NCBI GenBank assembly: GCA_028284385.1
Contig: JANQRT010000053.1
Coordinates: forward strand, 1 to 64,000
Reading direction: 5' to 3'
DNA: 64,000 nucleotides
Source of the DNA: Opitutaceae bacterium
GTDB taxonomy: Bacteria > Verrucomicrobiota > Verrucomicrobiia > Opitutales > Opitutaceae
Shown: piece after piece, positions 19,846 to 26,808 of the stretch
Layout: the number at the start of each line of letters is the position of its first letter
How positions within the stretch are numbered: position 1 is the stretch's first letter
Made by a program: the position numbers and the translations under genes
Notes under the pieces: generated by a model
Told to the model about the DNA's origin: nothing
Seen by the model: only the letters and a program-made list of their open reading frames with translations
Databases searched by the model: none

Positions 19846-22572
19846 TTATTTGGCGGTGAGATAGCTCGGATCGACCACGCGCATCCTGAAGGGATCGCTT
19901 TGGACGATGCTCGTAATAATGCCAGAGAAGCGATACTCGTCTTTTGCGGCTTCGCGAACGATTTGCCTCACGGCTGGAGCATCGAAGGGCTCCACGCCGC
20001 GACCAAGGGCGAAGGTGAGAAGCTTCTCGGTTAAAGTGCGGGTGAAAAGATCGGGGCGGTCCAGAATACCGCTTTCAAGGTCTTCGATGGAGTTCGCCAC
20101 TCTACCGTCCGGCAGGCCTCCTTCGGAATCAATAGGTCTGCCATGCTCGAATTCGCGCCAGCGGCCTACCGCGTCGTAGCTCTCCAGGACGAACCCTACG
20201 GGATCGATCAGGTCATGGCAACTGGCGCATGCTGGGTCGGCTCGATGCTGGGCGAGTCGATCTCGCATGGGCAAGGATTCGTCAATGATGTTCTCTTCCA
20301 AAGCGGGCACATTAGGCGGCGCTGGGGGAGCGGGCGTTCCGAGTATGTTTTCGAGAATCCAGTTTCCGCGAATGGTTGGCGAGGTACGCGTAGCGTAGGA
20401 CGTCACCGTAAGGATGCTGCCGTGTCGCAATATGCCGCCTCGCTTGTACTCCGGCTTCAATTCGACGCGGCGGAAATGGCTGCCGATTACATGCGGTATG
20501 CCGTAGTGGCGGGCAAGGCGTTCGTTTAGGAAGGTGTAGTCGGCGCTGAGAAGGTCCGTTACCGGGCGATCTTCCTCGACGATGCTCTCGAAAAACAGTT
20601 CCGTCTCCTTGCGAAACGCCTGTCGCAGATTGTCGTCAAAATCGGGATACAACCTCAAATCAGGCGTAACGGAATCGAGATTTCTCAGGTAGAGCCACTG
20701 GCTGGCAAACGCGTCGACGAGGCTTTGCGAACGGGGATCGGAAAGCATGCGGCGCACTTGAGAGGCTAATACCTTTTCTTGCCTCAGCTTTCCGTCGATC
20801 GCGAGGTCGAGCAGTTGCTCATCCGGGATGCTGCTCCAAATGAAGAAGGAAAGGCGCGACGCGAGCTCCAGGCCGCTGACTTCATAGATATTGTTTGCAG
20901 GGATTTTCTTGGGGTCCCGCTCGATGCGGAAGATGAATTCGGGATTGACCAGGATAGAACTAAGGGCGAGTTCGATTCCCGCTTCGAAGCCGCCATCTTT
21001 CGCTCCGTCTCGATAAAATTGCATGGGCCTGCGGAGGTCTCGCTGGCTGATGGGGCGCCGATAGGCCAGTTTCATCAGGCGAGAGAGAACGTTCTCGGCA
21101 GCGGCCATTTCTTCTCCAGAGTCTTGGGGATAGCTGATGAAGATTTTGGCGCGACTTGGGGTGTCGCTTGCCACTTCTCCATTGTAGGGTCCTGTAATAG
21201 AGACCTGGTAGACCGCGGGAGAAAGTCTCGGGTGCCGGTGGAAATTGAAATGCGAATTATGAGGCATTCGCTTGTGTTCAAGAACAGGATACGACTGCTT
21301 GAGAAAGGCGACTCCCAGTTGTCGCGGTCCCGCTTTGACATGAGTCCGTAGGGAGAGGCGCTGATCGATTAGCGAATGGTTGAAATGTCTCTCCTCTGGC
21401 CTGCTGATGGTGAAGCGCTTGAGCAATTCCCGATCTAGAAGCATATCCATTTCGTAAGTACCGAAGAGGCCTTCGACATGCTCATTGCGGTCTCGGGCGA
21501 GCCGTACCTTGATCTCGTATTCACCGTCTTGAGGGAAGGTGTAATCGATCAGGATGCCACCGCGTGTGCCGAGCGGGAGCCCATCGATGCGCTTTTCCTG
21601 GGTCAACTCGGCTGGGATGCGGAATACCTTTCCCTGCGGGCTTGAGCTAGGCGATCCTATGGCCAGGCGGCTTACCTTCTTGGCGGCGGTGATGTAGCGG
21701 TCGAGCAGGGTAGGCGAAAGGTTGCCTACGGTGATGTTATCGAAGCCATGGCTGGAGTCGTCTTTCGGCAACAAGGCCGCGGCATCGATCTCGACGGCCA
21801 GCAGGTCGCGAACGGCATTCTGGTACTCGATGCGATTCAAACGACGAAAGGTCTCCTCTCGTCCTGGCTGCGGCTGGGCTGCGGCGTAGGCGTCGAGCTT
21901 GCCAACGAGTTCCCCTACCACGGTTGCGTAGACCGCCTCGGGCGGACGTTTCTTGTTAGGCGGAGGCATCTGGCGGGCATCGAGTCGACGGAGAATTTTC
22001 TCGAAAAGCTCTGTGTCGGCCGTCGGGTCGGCGAGCGTGATGCCCTCCAACTCGAGATTGCCCTTTTTATCCTTCGCATTGTGGCAGCTCATGCAGTTTT
22101 GCTGGATGAAATTGCCTGAGCTCGAAATGTCAGCATGCGGATCCCGCGCGGCTAAAAGCGGGGCCAGCGATTGTCTTAGCGTCGCCGCGGCGGCATCGTA
22201 TTCTTCGGGCGAGGGGCGTTTAGCGTCGTGGTCGTCTTCTGGCGGCATTTCTCGCTCCTCCAGCATCCACACGACGTCTTCCCACGTCTCCAGATTCTGA
22301 TCGATGCCCTCGGAAAGCATCGATTCCAGATCCAGCTTGCCTTTCTTCTTCTCCGGATTGTGGCAGGAGATGCAATACTCCTGCACAAGCTTTTGAGTGG
22401 TAGACACATGGAAATCATCCGGATCGATCTCCTGGCCATGGACCTCCCATGAAAACGTTAGACCAACGAGCAACGCTGTCCCAAAACGGAAACCATATTC
22501 AACCTTTCCGGACAGGCTGAAAAAGTTGAAATTCGGTCGAAAACGAGACATCTGGCTGCAAAACCTAGTCAT
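19846..22572 (-). CDS. DUF1592/DUF1588-type haem protein with three CxxCH motifs
   Basis: The 908-residue protein has a hydrophobic N-terminal export segment (about 28-46) and two cytochrome-like CxxCH sites in the first quarter (CISCH at about 67-71 and CMSCH near 160). The DUF1587, DUF1595, DUF1592, DUF1588 and DUF1585 segments follow in the order known from planctomycetes, with a third CASCH site in the DUF1588 part (ACASCHDLIDPVGF). It would be periplasmic and bind haem c. A redox or oxidative polysaccharide-degradation role has been suggested for the family but is not shown by sequence. It is first in the minus-strand set with DUF1552 and the ankyrin protein. Confidence 0.88.
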   Translation of the reverse strand: MTRFCSQMSRFRPNFNFFSLSGKVEYGFRFGTALLVGLTFSWEVHGQEIDPDDFHVSTTQKLVQEYCISCHNPEKKKGKLDLESMLSEGIDQNLETWEDVVWMLEEREMPPEDDHDAKRPSPEEYDAAAATLRQSLAPLLAARDPHADISSSGNFIQQNCMSCHNAKDKKGNLELEGITLADPTADTELFEKILRRLDARQMPPPNKKRPPEAVYATVVGELVGKLDAYAAAQPQPGREETFRRLNRIEYQNAVRDLLAVEIDAAALLPKDDSSHGFDNITVGNLSPTLLDRYITAAKKVSRLAIGSPSSSPQGKVFRIPAELTQEKRIDGLPLGTRGGILIDYTFPQDGEYEIKVRLARDRNEHVEGLFGTYEMDMLLDRELLKRFTISRPEERHFNHSLIDQRLSLRTHVKAGPRQLGVAFLKQSYPVLEHKRMPHNSHFNFHRHPRLSPAVYQVSITGPYNGEVASDTPSRAKIFISYPQDSGEEMAAAENVLSRLMKLAYRRPISQRDLRRPMQFYRDGAKDGGFEAGIELALSSILVNPEFIFRIERDPKKIPANNIYEVSGLELASRLSFFIWSSIPDEQLLDLAIDGKLRQEKVLASQVRRMLSDPRSQSLVDAFASQWLYLRNLDSVTPDLRLYPDFDDNLRQAFRKETELFFESIVEEDRPVTDLLSADYTFLNERLARHYGIPHVIGSHFRRVELKPEYKRGGILRHGSILTVTSYATRTSPTIRGNWILENILGTPAPPAPPNVPALEENIIDESLPMRDRLAQHRADPACASCHDLIDPVGFVLESYDAVGRWREFEHGRPIDSEGGLPDGRVANSIEDLESGILDRPDLFTRTLTEKLLTFALGRGVEPFDAPAVRQIVREAAKDEYRFSGIITSIVQSDPFRMRVVDPSYLTAK

Positions 22573-22847
22573 AAACCGCGAAACCGTAACATACGAAATT
22601 CAATTCGCATTAAGAAAAATTCGCTTTTCGTCCGAAAAAACAGCCAACCCATCCGCGATTCTTGATGCGAGGAAATAGCTTGAGGGCTCCTTTGGGGCAT
22701 TAATCGCGAGTTATCTGATTAATGAGAATATCTGCGATTCGGGGAGATATCTGATTAGAATAGCCGTTTCCACCTAGGTTCACGCTTGAGTTAAACCCTG
22801 CCTCCAGGATGATATCTGAACTCATAGAATAACTTTTCGCAAAAGAA
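22573..22847. other. Non-coding boundary between host-type operon and accessory block
   Basis: No gene is seen. The stretch holds a 10-bp direct repeat TATCTGATTA (22712-22721 and 22748-22757) and a small imperfect palindrome with arms AATCGC (22702-22707) and GCGATT (22734-22739) around TCTgATTAATgAGA. It is more A/T-rich than the DUF1592 gene and marks the left edge of the plus-strand accessory block. It could hold an attI-like site or a promoter, but I cannot assign either. Confidence 0.4.
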
Positions 22848-23231
22848 ATGAAAATCGACCGACTAAAGAACTCAGTCCTTTCTCTGGCAGCAAAACCAGA
22901 GATACAGGTATGTTTGTATCCAAACGGAACCTGCAAAGGCGATGAGTTGGTCCTAGGTTTCGATGACGCTTACCGAACCATAGAAAAACAAGAATTATCC
23001 CAAGCTGAAGTTGAAGCACTAGAGTCGTTGAGTCAGTTGCTCAGCTCCTTCAGCGGCAAACAGTTCGAAGACATGTATCTCGAAGACGAAGCACTGTTTG
23101 CCGATCACCGGTGGGAAGAAATAAGATCAAAAGCAAAAGAAGTCATCACTGCTTTTTATTGGACGTTGGATACGCCTCGAAAGAATGGATCAACCTACGT
23201 ATTGAGCAATGAAACTATCGAAAACGAATGA
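22848..23231 (+). CDS. Hypothetical protein, 127 aa, first cassette
   Basis: I do not recognise this protein. It is soluble, mixed alpha/beta in appearance and acidic, with a Glu/Leu-rich helical middle (QAEVEALESLSQLLSSF) and a Trp/Tyr-containing C-terminal part (EVITAFYWTLDT). No signal peptide or membrane helix is visible. Base composition looks more A/T-rich than the flanking operons. It is followed 7 nt after its stop by a palindromic attC-like element, so it is best viewed as cassette cargo. The ATG is the first in frame and has no strong Shine-Dalgarno. Confidence 0.6.
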   Translation: MKIDRLKNSVLSLAAKPEIQVCLYPNGTCKGDELVLGFDDAYRTIEKQELSQAEVEALESLSQLLSSFSGKQFEDMYLEDEALFADHRWEEIRSKAKEVITAFYWTLDTPRKNGSTYVLSNETIENE

Positions 23232-23238
23232 TGCGAAC

Positions 23239-23299
23239 AAAGCGTGTGTGGCAATCCCTATTACGCTCCGCTCCATAGCCATCGCCACCACTTAGCATT
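23239..23299 (+). repeat. attC-like imperfect palindrome 1
   Basis: The arms pair as AAAGC / GCATT (one mismatch), an unpaired spacer GT versus TTA, then GTGTGGC / GCCACCAC with one extrahelical C. Inner pairs AT/AT and CTAT/ATAG follow around the loop TACGCTCCGCTCC. It fills the gap between two consecutive genes, as an attC site would. The right end TTAGCATT differs by one base from the TTYRGCGTT seen at three other sites. Confidence 0.5.
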
Positions 23300-23309
23300 C
23301 AGAGAAACA

Positions 23310-23570
23310 ATGAGATTAGAACGATCAATTACATGCTTCAGCAATGAGGACGATCGCTTGATCAAAGAGATCAAGATAGAATGCTTTCCTATAGAACGAA
23401 TTAGACCAATATGGGAAACTGGCGATGACACAGAGATGGTCTTCGAGTACGAAATAAATAGAAATCGATTCGACGAATTGAAAGCTATACTGCCAGAAAT
23501 GATGAGTCTCGATTGGGACGGCAAAAAGTACACGTATTTCTTGTCTTGCCATGAAGCTGAACGACAATAA
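23310..23570 (+). CDS. Hypothetical protein, 86 aa, second cassette
   Basis: I chose the ATG at 23310 because the longer frame from GTG 23244 would translate through the palindrome. The 86-residue protein is acidic, without membrane segments, and has a conserved-looking DDTEMVFEYEIN strand and DWDGKKYTYFLSCHE near the C-terminus. The length and alternating strand pattern resemble small immunity-type proteins found in cassette arrays, but I cannot name a family. It is flanked on both sides by palindromic elements. Confidence 0.55.
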   Translation: MRLERSITCFSNEDDRLIKEIKIECFPIERIRPIWETGDDTEMVFEYEINRNRFDELKAILPEMMSLDWDGKKYTYFLSCHEAERQ

Positions 23571-23577
23571 TTCGAAC

Positions 23578-23635
23578 CAGTGTATTGTAGCAATGGATAT
23601 CACTCGTTTCGCTCGCAATACCCATATGCACACTG
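23578..23635 (+). repeat. attC-like imperfect palindrome 2 (degenerate)
   Basis: Outer arms CAGTGT (23578-23583) / ACACTG (23630-23635) enclose an inner stem GCAATGGATAT (23590-23600) / ATACCCATATGC (23618-23629) with one mismatch and one extrahelical A. The loop is CACTCGTTTCGCTCGCA. A GAAC precedes the left arm as in element 1, but the right side lacks the expected GTT core, so the site may be inactive or of another type. Confidence 0.4.
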
Positions 23636-23650
23636 ACGTGGGGCAACCAA

Positions 23651-24202
23651 ATGAAATTGATCTCACATCAAATTGAACGAGAAAGGCGTTTCTTGACGAA
23701 GTTTGCGTTTTTCGATCCCCGATTTGTCCAGATTTACGGCAGTTGGGGACGTTTGGCTTTGTTGCTAGTTTCGCTCCCTATGTTAGTTTCTGGAATCGTC
23801 TGGCTCGATCCCACAAAAAGAAATTACTCTGAAGGAGAAGTATTCAATTTATGGTTAGGGATAGCCGTTATGCCTATTGCGTCATTTATGGTTGGTAACG
23901 CAATTGGTGAGTTCGTAATCAAGAGTTTTACCCTATTATCTACGGTAGCGAAACAAGGATTCAAAACGAGAATTCAAACACGTTTGCTTTGCGCATTGTC
24001 ATCGATATTGATCCTTGGGGGTATCATCTCGCTGCTTGCTCTAAGAGATGGAGACCTTTGGGCATATCCAGCATTTGGATTGGGTATGTTTGTCCTATAC
24101 TGGTTTGTCAATTATGCCTGGAGCGATTGGTATCAAAACAGATCAGTCCAACAAACTGGTACTATTAATTTGGATACATCGCTTCACGGCAAGTCCTCTT
24201 GA
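23651..24202 (+). CDS. Hypothetical integral membrane protein, 183 aa
   Basis: Four hydrophobic segments are visible (about 35-52, 70-90, 112-130 and 137-155), with a basic cytoplasm-like N-terminus (SHQIERERRFLTKF) and a polar C-terminal tail. I recognise no family. The last part of the gene overlaps the left half of the attC-like element at 24146-24220, a common arrangement in compact cassettes. It may act with the following membrane-anchored coiled-coil protein, but no sequence evidence ties them beyond adjacency. Confidence 0.65.
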   Translation: MKLISHQIERERRFLTKFAFFDPRFVQIYGSWGRLALLLVSLPMLVSGIVWLDPTKRNYSEGEVFNLWLGIAVMPIASFMVGNAIGEFVIKSFTLLSTVAKQGFKTRIQTRLLCALSSILILGGIISLLALRDGDLWAYPAFGLGMFVLYWFVNYAWSDWYQNRSVQQTGTINLDTSLHGKSS

Positions 24203-24220
24203 TAGACTTTAGCGTTCTCC
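24146..24220 (+). repeat. attC-like element 3, canonical architecture
   Basis: R'' is GTCCAAC (24146-24152, fits RYYYAAC). Then come spacer AAACTG, L'' GTACTATTAA with an extrahelical A (24159-24168), GGA/TCC inner pairs, L' TTGATAGAC (24199-24207), spacer TTTAGC and R' GTTCTCC (24214-24220). AAC pairs with GTT and the L arms form nine pairs, one of them G-T. Spacers are six bases on both sides. It begins inside the 3' end of the membrane-protein gene and ends 7 nt before the next ATG. Confidence 0.55.
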
Positions 24221-24227
24221 CTAAAAA

Positions 24228-24935
24228 ATGATCCTCGCTATATTGACATCTGATTACATATCCATAGCGGCCGTGTTCGTTTCTGGTCTTGCTGCAATAG
24301 CGGCAATCGTCTCTGGGCAAAGAGCTCGAAAGGATGCTGAACGAGCAAATAAGAGTGCTCTAGATGCACAGGGGGAGGCAAACCGCGTGGCTACTGAAGC
24401 AACTCGTTTGCAGGCATTGGAGTGGACGTCTCAATATTTCTCGGACGTGAGAGCCTGGGGGGATGAATGCAGCAATGCGATTTCCGAGGCCATTCACCTT
24501 TCACACATTCGAGATGATAAACGCCGCGAGGAGAGTTGGAATTCAGTCAGGTCGCGTCTTTCTGCTCTAGTTGACCGCGGCCGCTGGTATTTTCCCAACC
24601 GATTTGAAGCGGAATATGGTATAGAGAAACCACCAGCATATCGCGGTCTTCGGCAGAGAATCTTAGACTACGTAGTAGCTGCGTATGACGCTTATCCAAT
24701 TCCTCCTGCTTTCTACGATCCATCATCGAATTCGAATGATGTAGTAACTCAAGATGCCTACGGTCGACTCGTATTTTGCCAAAGAGGATTTGTCAGCGAG
24801 ATTCAAGATGCGTTGAATCCACGACACCGAGAGAAGCAGGTAGAAGAGATCCTGGAGCAATTTGGAGCGACCGAGAATATGCGCATTCCAAGTGACGACG
24901 ACAATTCGGAACTCAAACTAGGAGAACAAGACTAG
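24228..24935 (+). CDS. Membrane-anchored coiled-coil protein, unknown function
   Basis: The 235-residue product has one N-terminal membrane helix (about 9-28), then an Ala/Glu/Arg-rich coiled coil (ARKDAERANKSALDAQGEAN, to about 65), then a soluble Trp/Tyr-rich domain (EWTSQYFSDVRAW, RSRLSALVDRGRWYFPN). Proteins of this plan occur in defence islands and cassette arrays, but no catalytic motif is visible. Start is the ATG seven bases after the attC-like core GTT. An attC-like repeat follows directly downstream. Confidence 0.65.
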   Translation: MILAILTSDYISIAAVFVSGLAAIAAIVSGQRARKDAERANKSALDAQGEANRVATEATRLQALEWTSQYFSDVRAWGDECSNAISEAIHLSHIRDDKRREESWNSVRSRLSALVDRGRWYFPNRFEAEYGIEKPPAYRGLRQRILDYVVAAYDAYPIPPAFYDPSSNSNDVVTQDAYGRLVFCQRGFVSEIQDALNPRHREKQVEEILEQFGATENMRIPSDDDNSELKLGEQD

Positions 24936-24941
24936 TAAGGA

Positions 24942-25074
24942 AACGGCCTTCAGCCGCTGTAGAAGATTGATTGATCGGTTCGTATCAGTTTTTTAACCAC
25001 AGAGTGCACAGAAAACACAGAATTCGAATCCAGCTCTCGTGATACGCGCCTTTTATGACAGTTCAGCGTTCACA
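24942..25074 (+). repeat. attC-like long repeat, copy A
   Basis: Left AAC (24942-24944) and L'' CTGTAGAAGA (24957-24966) pair with L' TTTTATGACAG (25051-25061, one extrahelical G), spacer TTCAGC and R' GTTCACA (25068-25074). An inner stem CGTATCA / TGATACG lies inside. The core holds ACCACAGAGTGCACAGAAAA. Bases 24962-25070 align closely with copy B at 25732-25836, with small gaps. The pair brackets vapBC as expected for one cassette. Confidence 0.55.
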
Positions 25075-25090
25075 GGAAAAAGAAATTGAC

Positions 25091-25124
25091 TCATACACAT
25101 TTAATGAACAATTCGTGTGTATGA
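25091..25124. promoter_or_regulatory. Operator-like dyad over the vapB start codon
   Basis: Perfect 9-bp arms TCATACACA (25091-25099) and TGTGTATGA (25116-25124) are separated by 16 bp, and the right arm contains the vapB ATG. VapBC complexes normally repress their own promoter by binding such palindromes, so this is the likely autoregulation site. Confidence 0.55.
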
Positions 25125-25321
25125 AAAGAACCAACATCGTACTTGACGAGAAGCTGGTTGGAAAGGGCATGAAGCTCACGGGCATTAACACGCAAAAGGG
25201 CTTGATTGACTATGCGTTAAGGGAACTGGTGCGCAGGAAAGAGCAGAAGAGCATTCTGAAGCTGAGAGGAAAGATCCGCTGGCAGGGCGACTTGGACGAA
25301 CTACGAGGGAATCGCTTCTAA
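25121..25321 (+). CDS. vapB: VapB-type antitoxin
   Basis: The 66-residue protein matches the short VapB family whose N-terminus forms a ribbon-helix-helix fold: KRTNIVLDEKLVGKGMKLTG, then KGLIDYALRELVRRK, and a C-terminal tail IRWQGDLDELR that would wrap the toxin active site. I prefer the ATG at 25121 over the in-frame ATG at 25055, because the family starts with MKRTNIVLD and the extra 22 residues come partly from repeat copy A. It precedes the toxin by 2 nt and is co-translated with it. Confidence 0.85.
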   Translation: MKRTNIVLDEKLVGKGMKLTGINTQKGLIDYALRELVRRKEQKSILKLRGKIRWQGDLDELRGNRF

Positions 25322-25323
25322 AA

Positions 25324-25722
25324 ATGGTGATCGTAGACTCCACCGTCTGGATCGATTTCTTGAACGGCAGGGATACAGACCAAGTTCAAAAGCTGGAGAA
25401 GCTCCTCTCCGAAGAGACCGACGTCTTCACCACAGGAATTATTGTTCAGGAAATCCTTACCGGCATCAAAGAAAAGAAAGACCGAACGAAGGTCAGAAAA
25501 GAGCTCGACCATTTCATTCTACTCAATCCGACTTTAGATACGCATATCCAGGCAGCCGAGATTTTCGATGCCTGCAGAAAGAAAGGCTTCACGGTAAGGA
25601 GCATCATCGACTGCCTCATAGCGTCATTGACCCTCGAGTACGATCTAACGCTTCTCGAAAATGATAAAGATTACTCGCTCATTTCGAGAGTCCTACCTCT
25701 CAAAACCTTTAGAGAGGCATAA
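25324..25722 (+). CDS. vapC: VapC-type PIN-domain ribonuclease toxin
   Basis: The 132-residue PIN domain shows the acidic site D5 (VDSTVWIDFL), E43 (VQEILTG), D96 (SIIDCLIA) and D114/D116 (ENDKDY), which bind Mg2+ and cut tRNA or other RNA in the family. VapB neutralises it. The TAA stop overlaps the start of the AAC of repeat copy B, so coding region and recombination-like site abut exactly. A decayed vapC-like fragment lies about 3.3 kb downstream, which suggests repeated gain of this type of module. Confidence 0.9.
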   Translation: MVIVDSTVWIDFLNGRDTDQVQKLEKLLSEETDVFTTGIIVQEILTGIKEKKDRTKVRKELDHFILLNPTLDTHIQAAEIFDACRKKGFTVRSIIDCLIASLTLEYDLTLLENDKDYSLISRVLPLKTFREA

Positions 25723-25840
25723 CGCCGACTGGAAGATTGATTAATTTGTATTCAATTTTTTGCCACAGAGTTCACGGAAAACACGGAATCCGAATCCAGC
25801 TCTCGCGATACGCGCCTCTTATGACAGTTTGGCGTTAGAC
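25717..25840 (+). repeat. attC-like long repeat, copy B
   Basis: The outer stem TAACGCCGACTG (25720-25731) pairs with CAGTTTGGCGTTA (25825-25837) with one bulge and one wobble. R' is GTTAGAC (25834-25840), an exact fit to GTTRRRY. R'' GCATAAC (25717-25723) fits RYYYAAC at six of seven positions. The spacer before GTT is TTTGGC. The interior is homologous to copy A, including CCAGCTCTCG and ATACGCGCC. It starts at the vapC stop and ends 10 nt before the next ATG. Confidence 0.6.
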
Positions 25841-25850
25841 AAAATCGAGA

Positions 25851-26711
25851 ATGAAGCCATTCCGCTGGGATATTCAGAGAAAAGAGCAATTAGGGAGGCT
25901 GATAGAGGGTGAGCGTTCTCCAGCGTATCCGGAATTTATTGACGATCTCCGGATATGCTGCTCAAAACTCGTGGCGAGTTGCGAAGACGGATACCTTGTT
26001 TTCGTCGGCCGATCCCCTGAGAGCATCTTCGACTACCTGTCAGGCGTTTTTCAAGGAACGTGTAAGGAGAACGACATCGTCAACCTGAATATCTCGAACC
26101 GATACGAGGGCATAGAGTCCATCCGGAAACAAGACCTTCAGCTGATCGATTCGTTGAATGCCCATCTCGAAGAATGCGGATTGTCTCCTGACGAGATCGT
26201 TTCTCGCAGAAGGGCCACCGTCTTGACGGACTTGGTATCCGGAGGAGGGACGTTTGGAATTCTTGCGAATTACTTGATCGCTTTGGCGGGTGAACGAAAT
26301 GTCTCGATCAGAGATCTGAAGCGGAAACTCGGTTTCCTGGGGATCACATGGCAGGGCAAGACGAGTCCGAACACTTGGCGCTGGCAGCAGAAGGTTGAAT
26401 GGGTCAAGGAACACAACCTTCAGAACATAAGAAATGTTTCAATCCCCGGGAGGCTGTGGGACTATCTGGGCAATCGGCAATTGAAGGTCGGCAAATCAAA
26501 CAGGCCACAAAGCTGGGCGTCCGATGCCATTCTGGAACCTCCGAGGGAAGACTCGAACGTGAAGGCGCTCAGGAGAGCCTATGACCTCTATCATCGCGGC
26601 CTTGAGGAAAAAAGCGTTTTCGCGGGATTTCTGTCACAGGAAACCGCGATGGAGCAGCAATGGTTTAGAAAACTGTTGTCAGAGCTGAAGAGAGGTGGAA
26701 AGTCTAGCTAG
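25851..26711 (+). CDS. Hypothetical protein, possibly phosphoribosyltransferase-like
   Basis: The 286-residue soluble protein has an N-terminal strand-rich part with YLVFVGRSPESIFDYLSG and a central TVLTDLVSGGGTFGILANYL. The latter resembles the PRPP-binding loop of the phosphoribosyltransferase fold (hydrophobic strand, acidic residue, GG-T), but the usual DD pair is reduced to a single Asp. The C-terminal half (about 170-286) is Trp/Lys-rich and not recognised. Orphan PRTase-like proteins occur in some conflict and stress islands. I give this relation only as a possibility. It lies directly after attC-like copy B. Confidence 0.55.
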   Translation: MKPFRWDIQRKEQLGRLIEGERSPAYPEFIDDLRICCSKLVASCEDGYLVFVGRSPESIFDYLSGVFQGTCKENDIVNLNISNRYEGIESIRKQDLQLIDSLNAHLEECGLSPDEIVSRRRATVLTDLVSGGGTFGILANYLIALAGERNVSIRDLKRKLGFLGITWQGKTSPNTWRWQQKVEWVKEHNLQNIRNVSIPGRLWDYLGNRQLKVGKSNRPQSWASDAILEPPREDSNVKALRRAYDLYHRGLEEKSVFAGFLSQETAMEQQWFRKLLSELKRGGKSS

Positions 26712-26749
26712 TAAAGACAGGGGACGACCGCCCATTTAAGCGAAATGAT

Positions 26750-26804
26750 AAGATTGATACGATTGTATCAATATTTTAACCACAGATTATACAGAGAAAA
26801 CACT
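26750..26804 (+). repeat. Truncated repeat copy C
   Basis: About 55 bp align with the left half of copies A and B: AGATTGATA, GTATCA and TTTTAACCACAGA, then ACAGAGAAAACAC. The right half with the L' arm and GTT core is missing. It lies just before the next start codon and looks like an eroded attC-type element. Confidence 0.45.
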
Positions 26805-26808
26805 TCAG

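Larger units (their letters stand above)
22848..26804 (+). mobile_element. Candidate integron-type gene-cassette cluster without integrase (CALIN-like)
   Basis: Six short transcription-oriented units lie head to tail on the plus strand, each ending in an imperfect palindrome immediately before the next start codon. The elements at 23239-23299, 24146-24220, 24942-25074 and 25717-25840 show attC-like order: R'' with AAC or its remnant, a spacer, L'' arm, loop, L' arm with an extrahelical base, a spacer reading TTAGC, TTTAGC, TTCAGC or TTTGGC, then GTT (ATT in the first). The genes are small and mostly unrecognised, with a vapBC pair, the cargo usual for sedentary integron arrays. No intI is present in the window. 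Alternative: a MITE- or REP-rich hypervariable island. Confidence 0.5.

Noticed and set aside
23244-23309. GTG start for the second cassette gene
   Set aside because: It would translate through the palindrome; the ATG at 23310 gives a compact protein just after the element.
24203-24227. No room for a recombination site in the 25-bp gap
   Set aside because: I first excluded an attC here, but the left half lies inside the end of the preceding gene, so the objection fails and the element was kept.
26712-26804. A full attC-like element after the PRTase-like gene
   Set aside because: Only the left part is homologous to copies A and B; no L' arm or GTT core was found.
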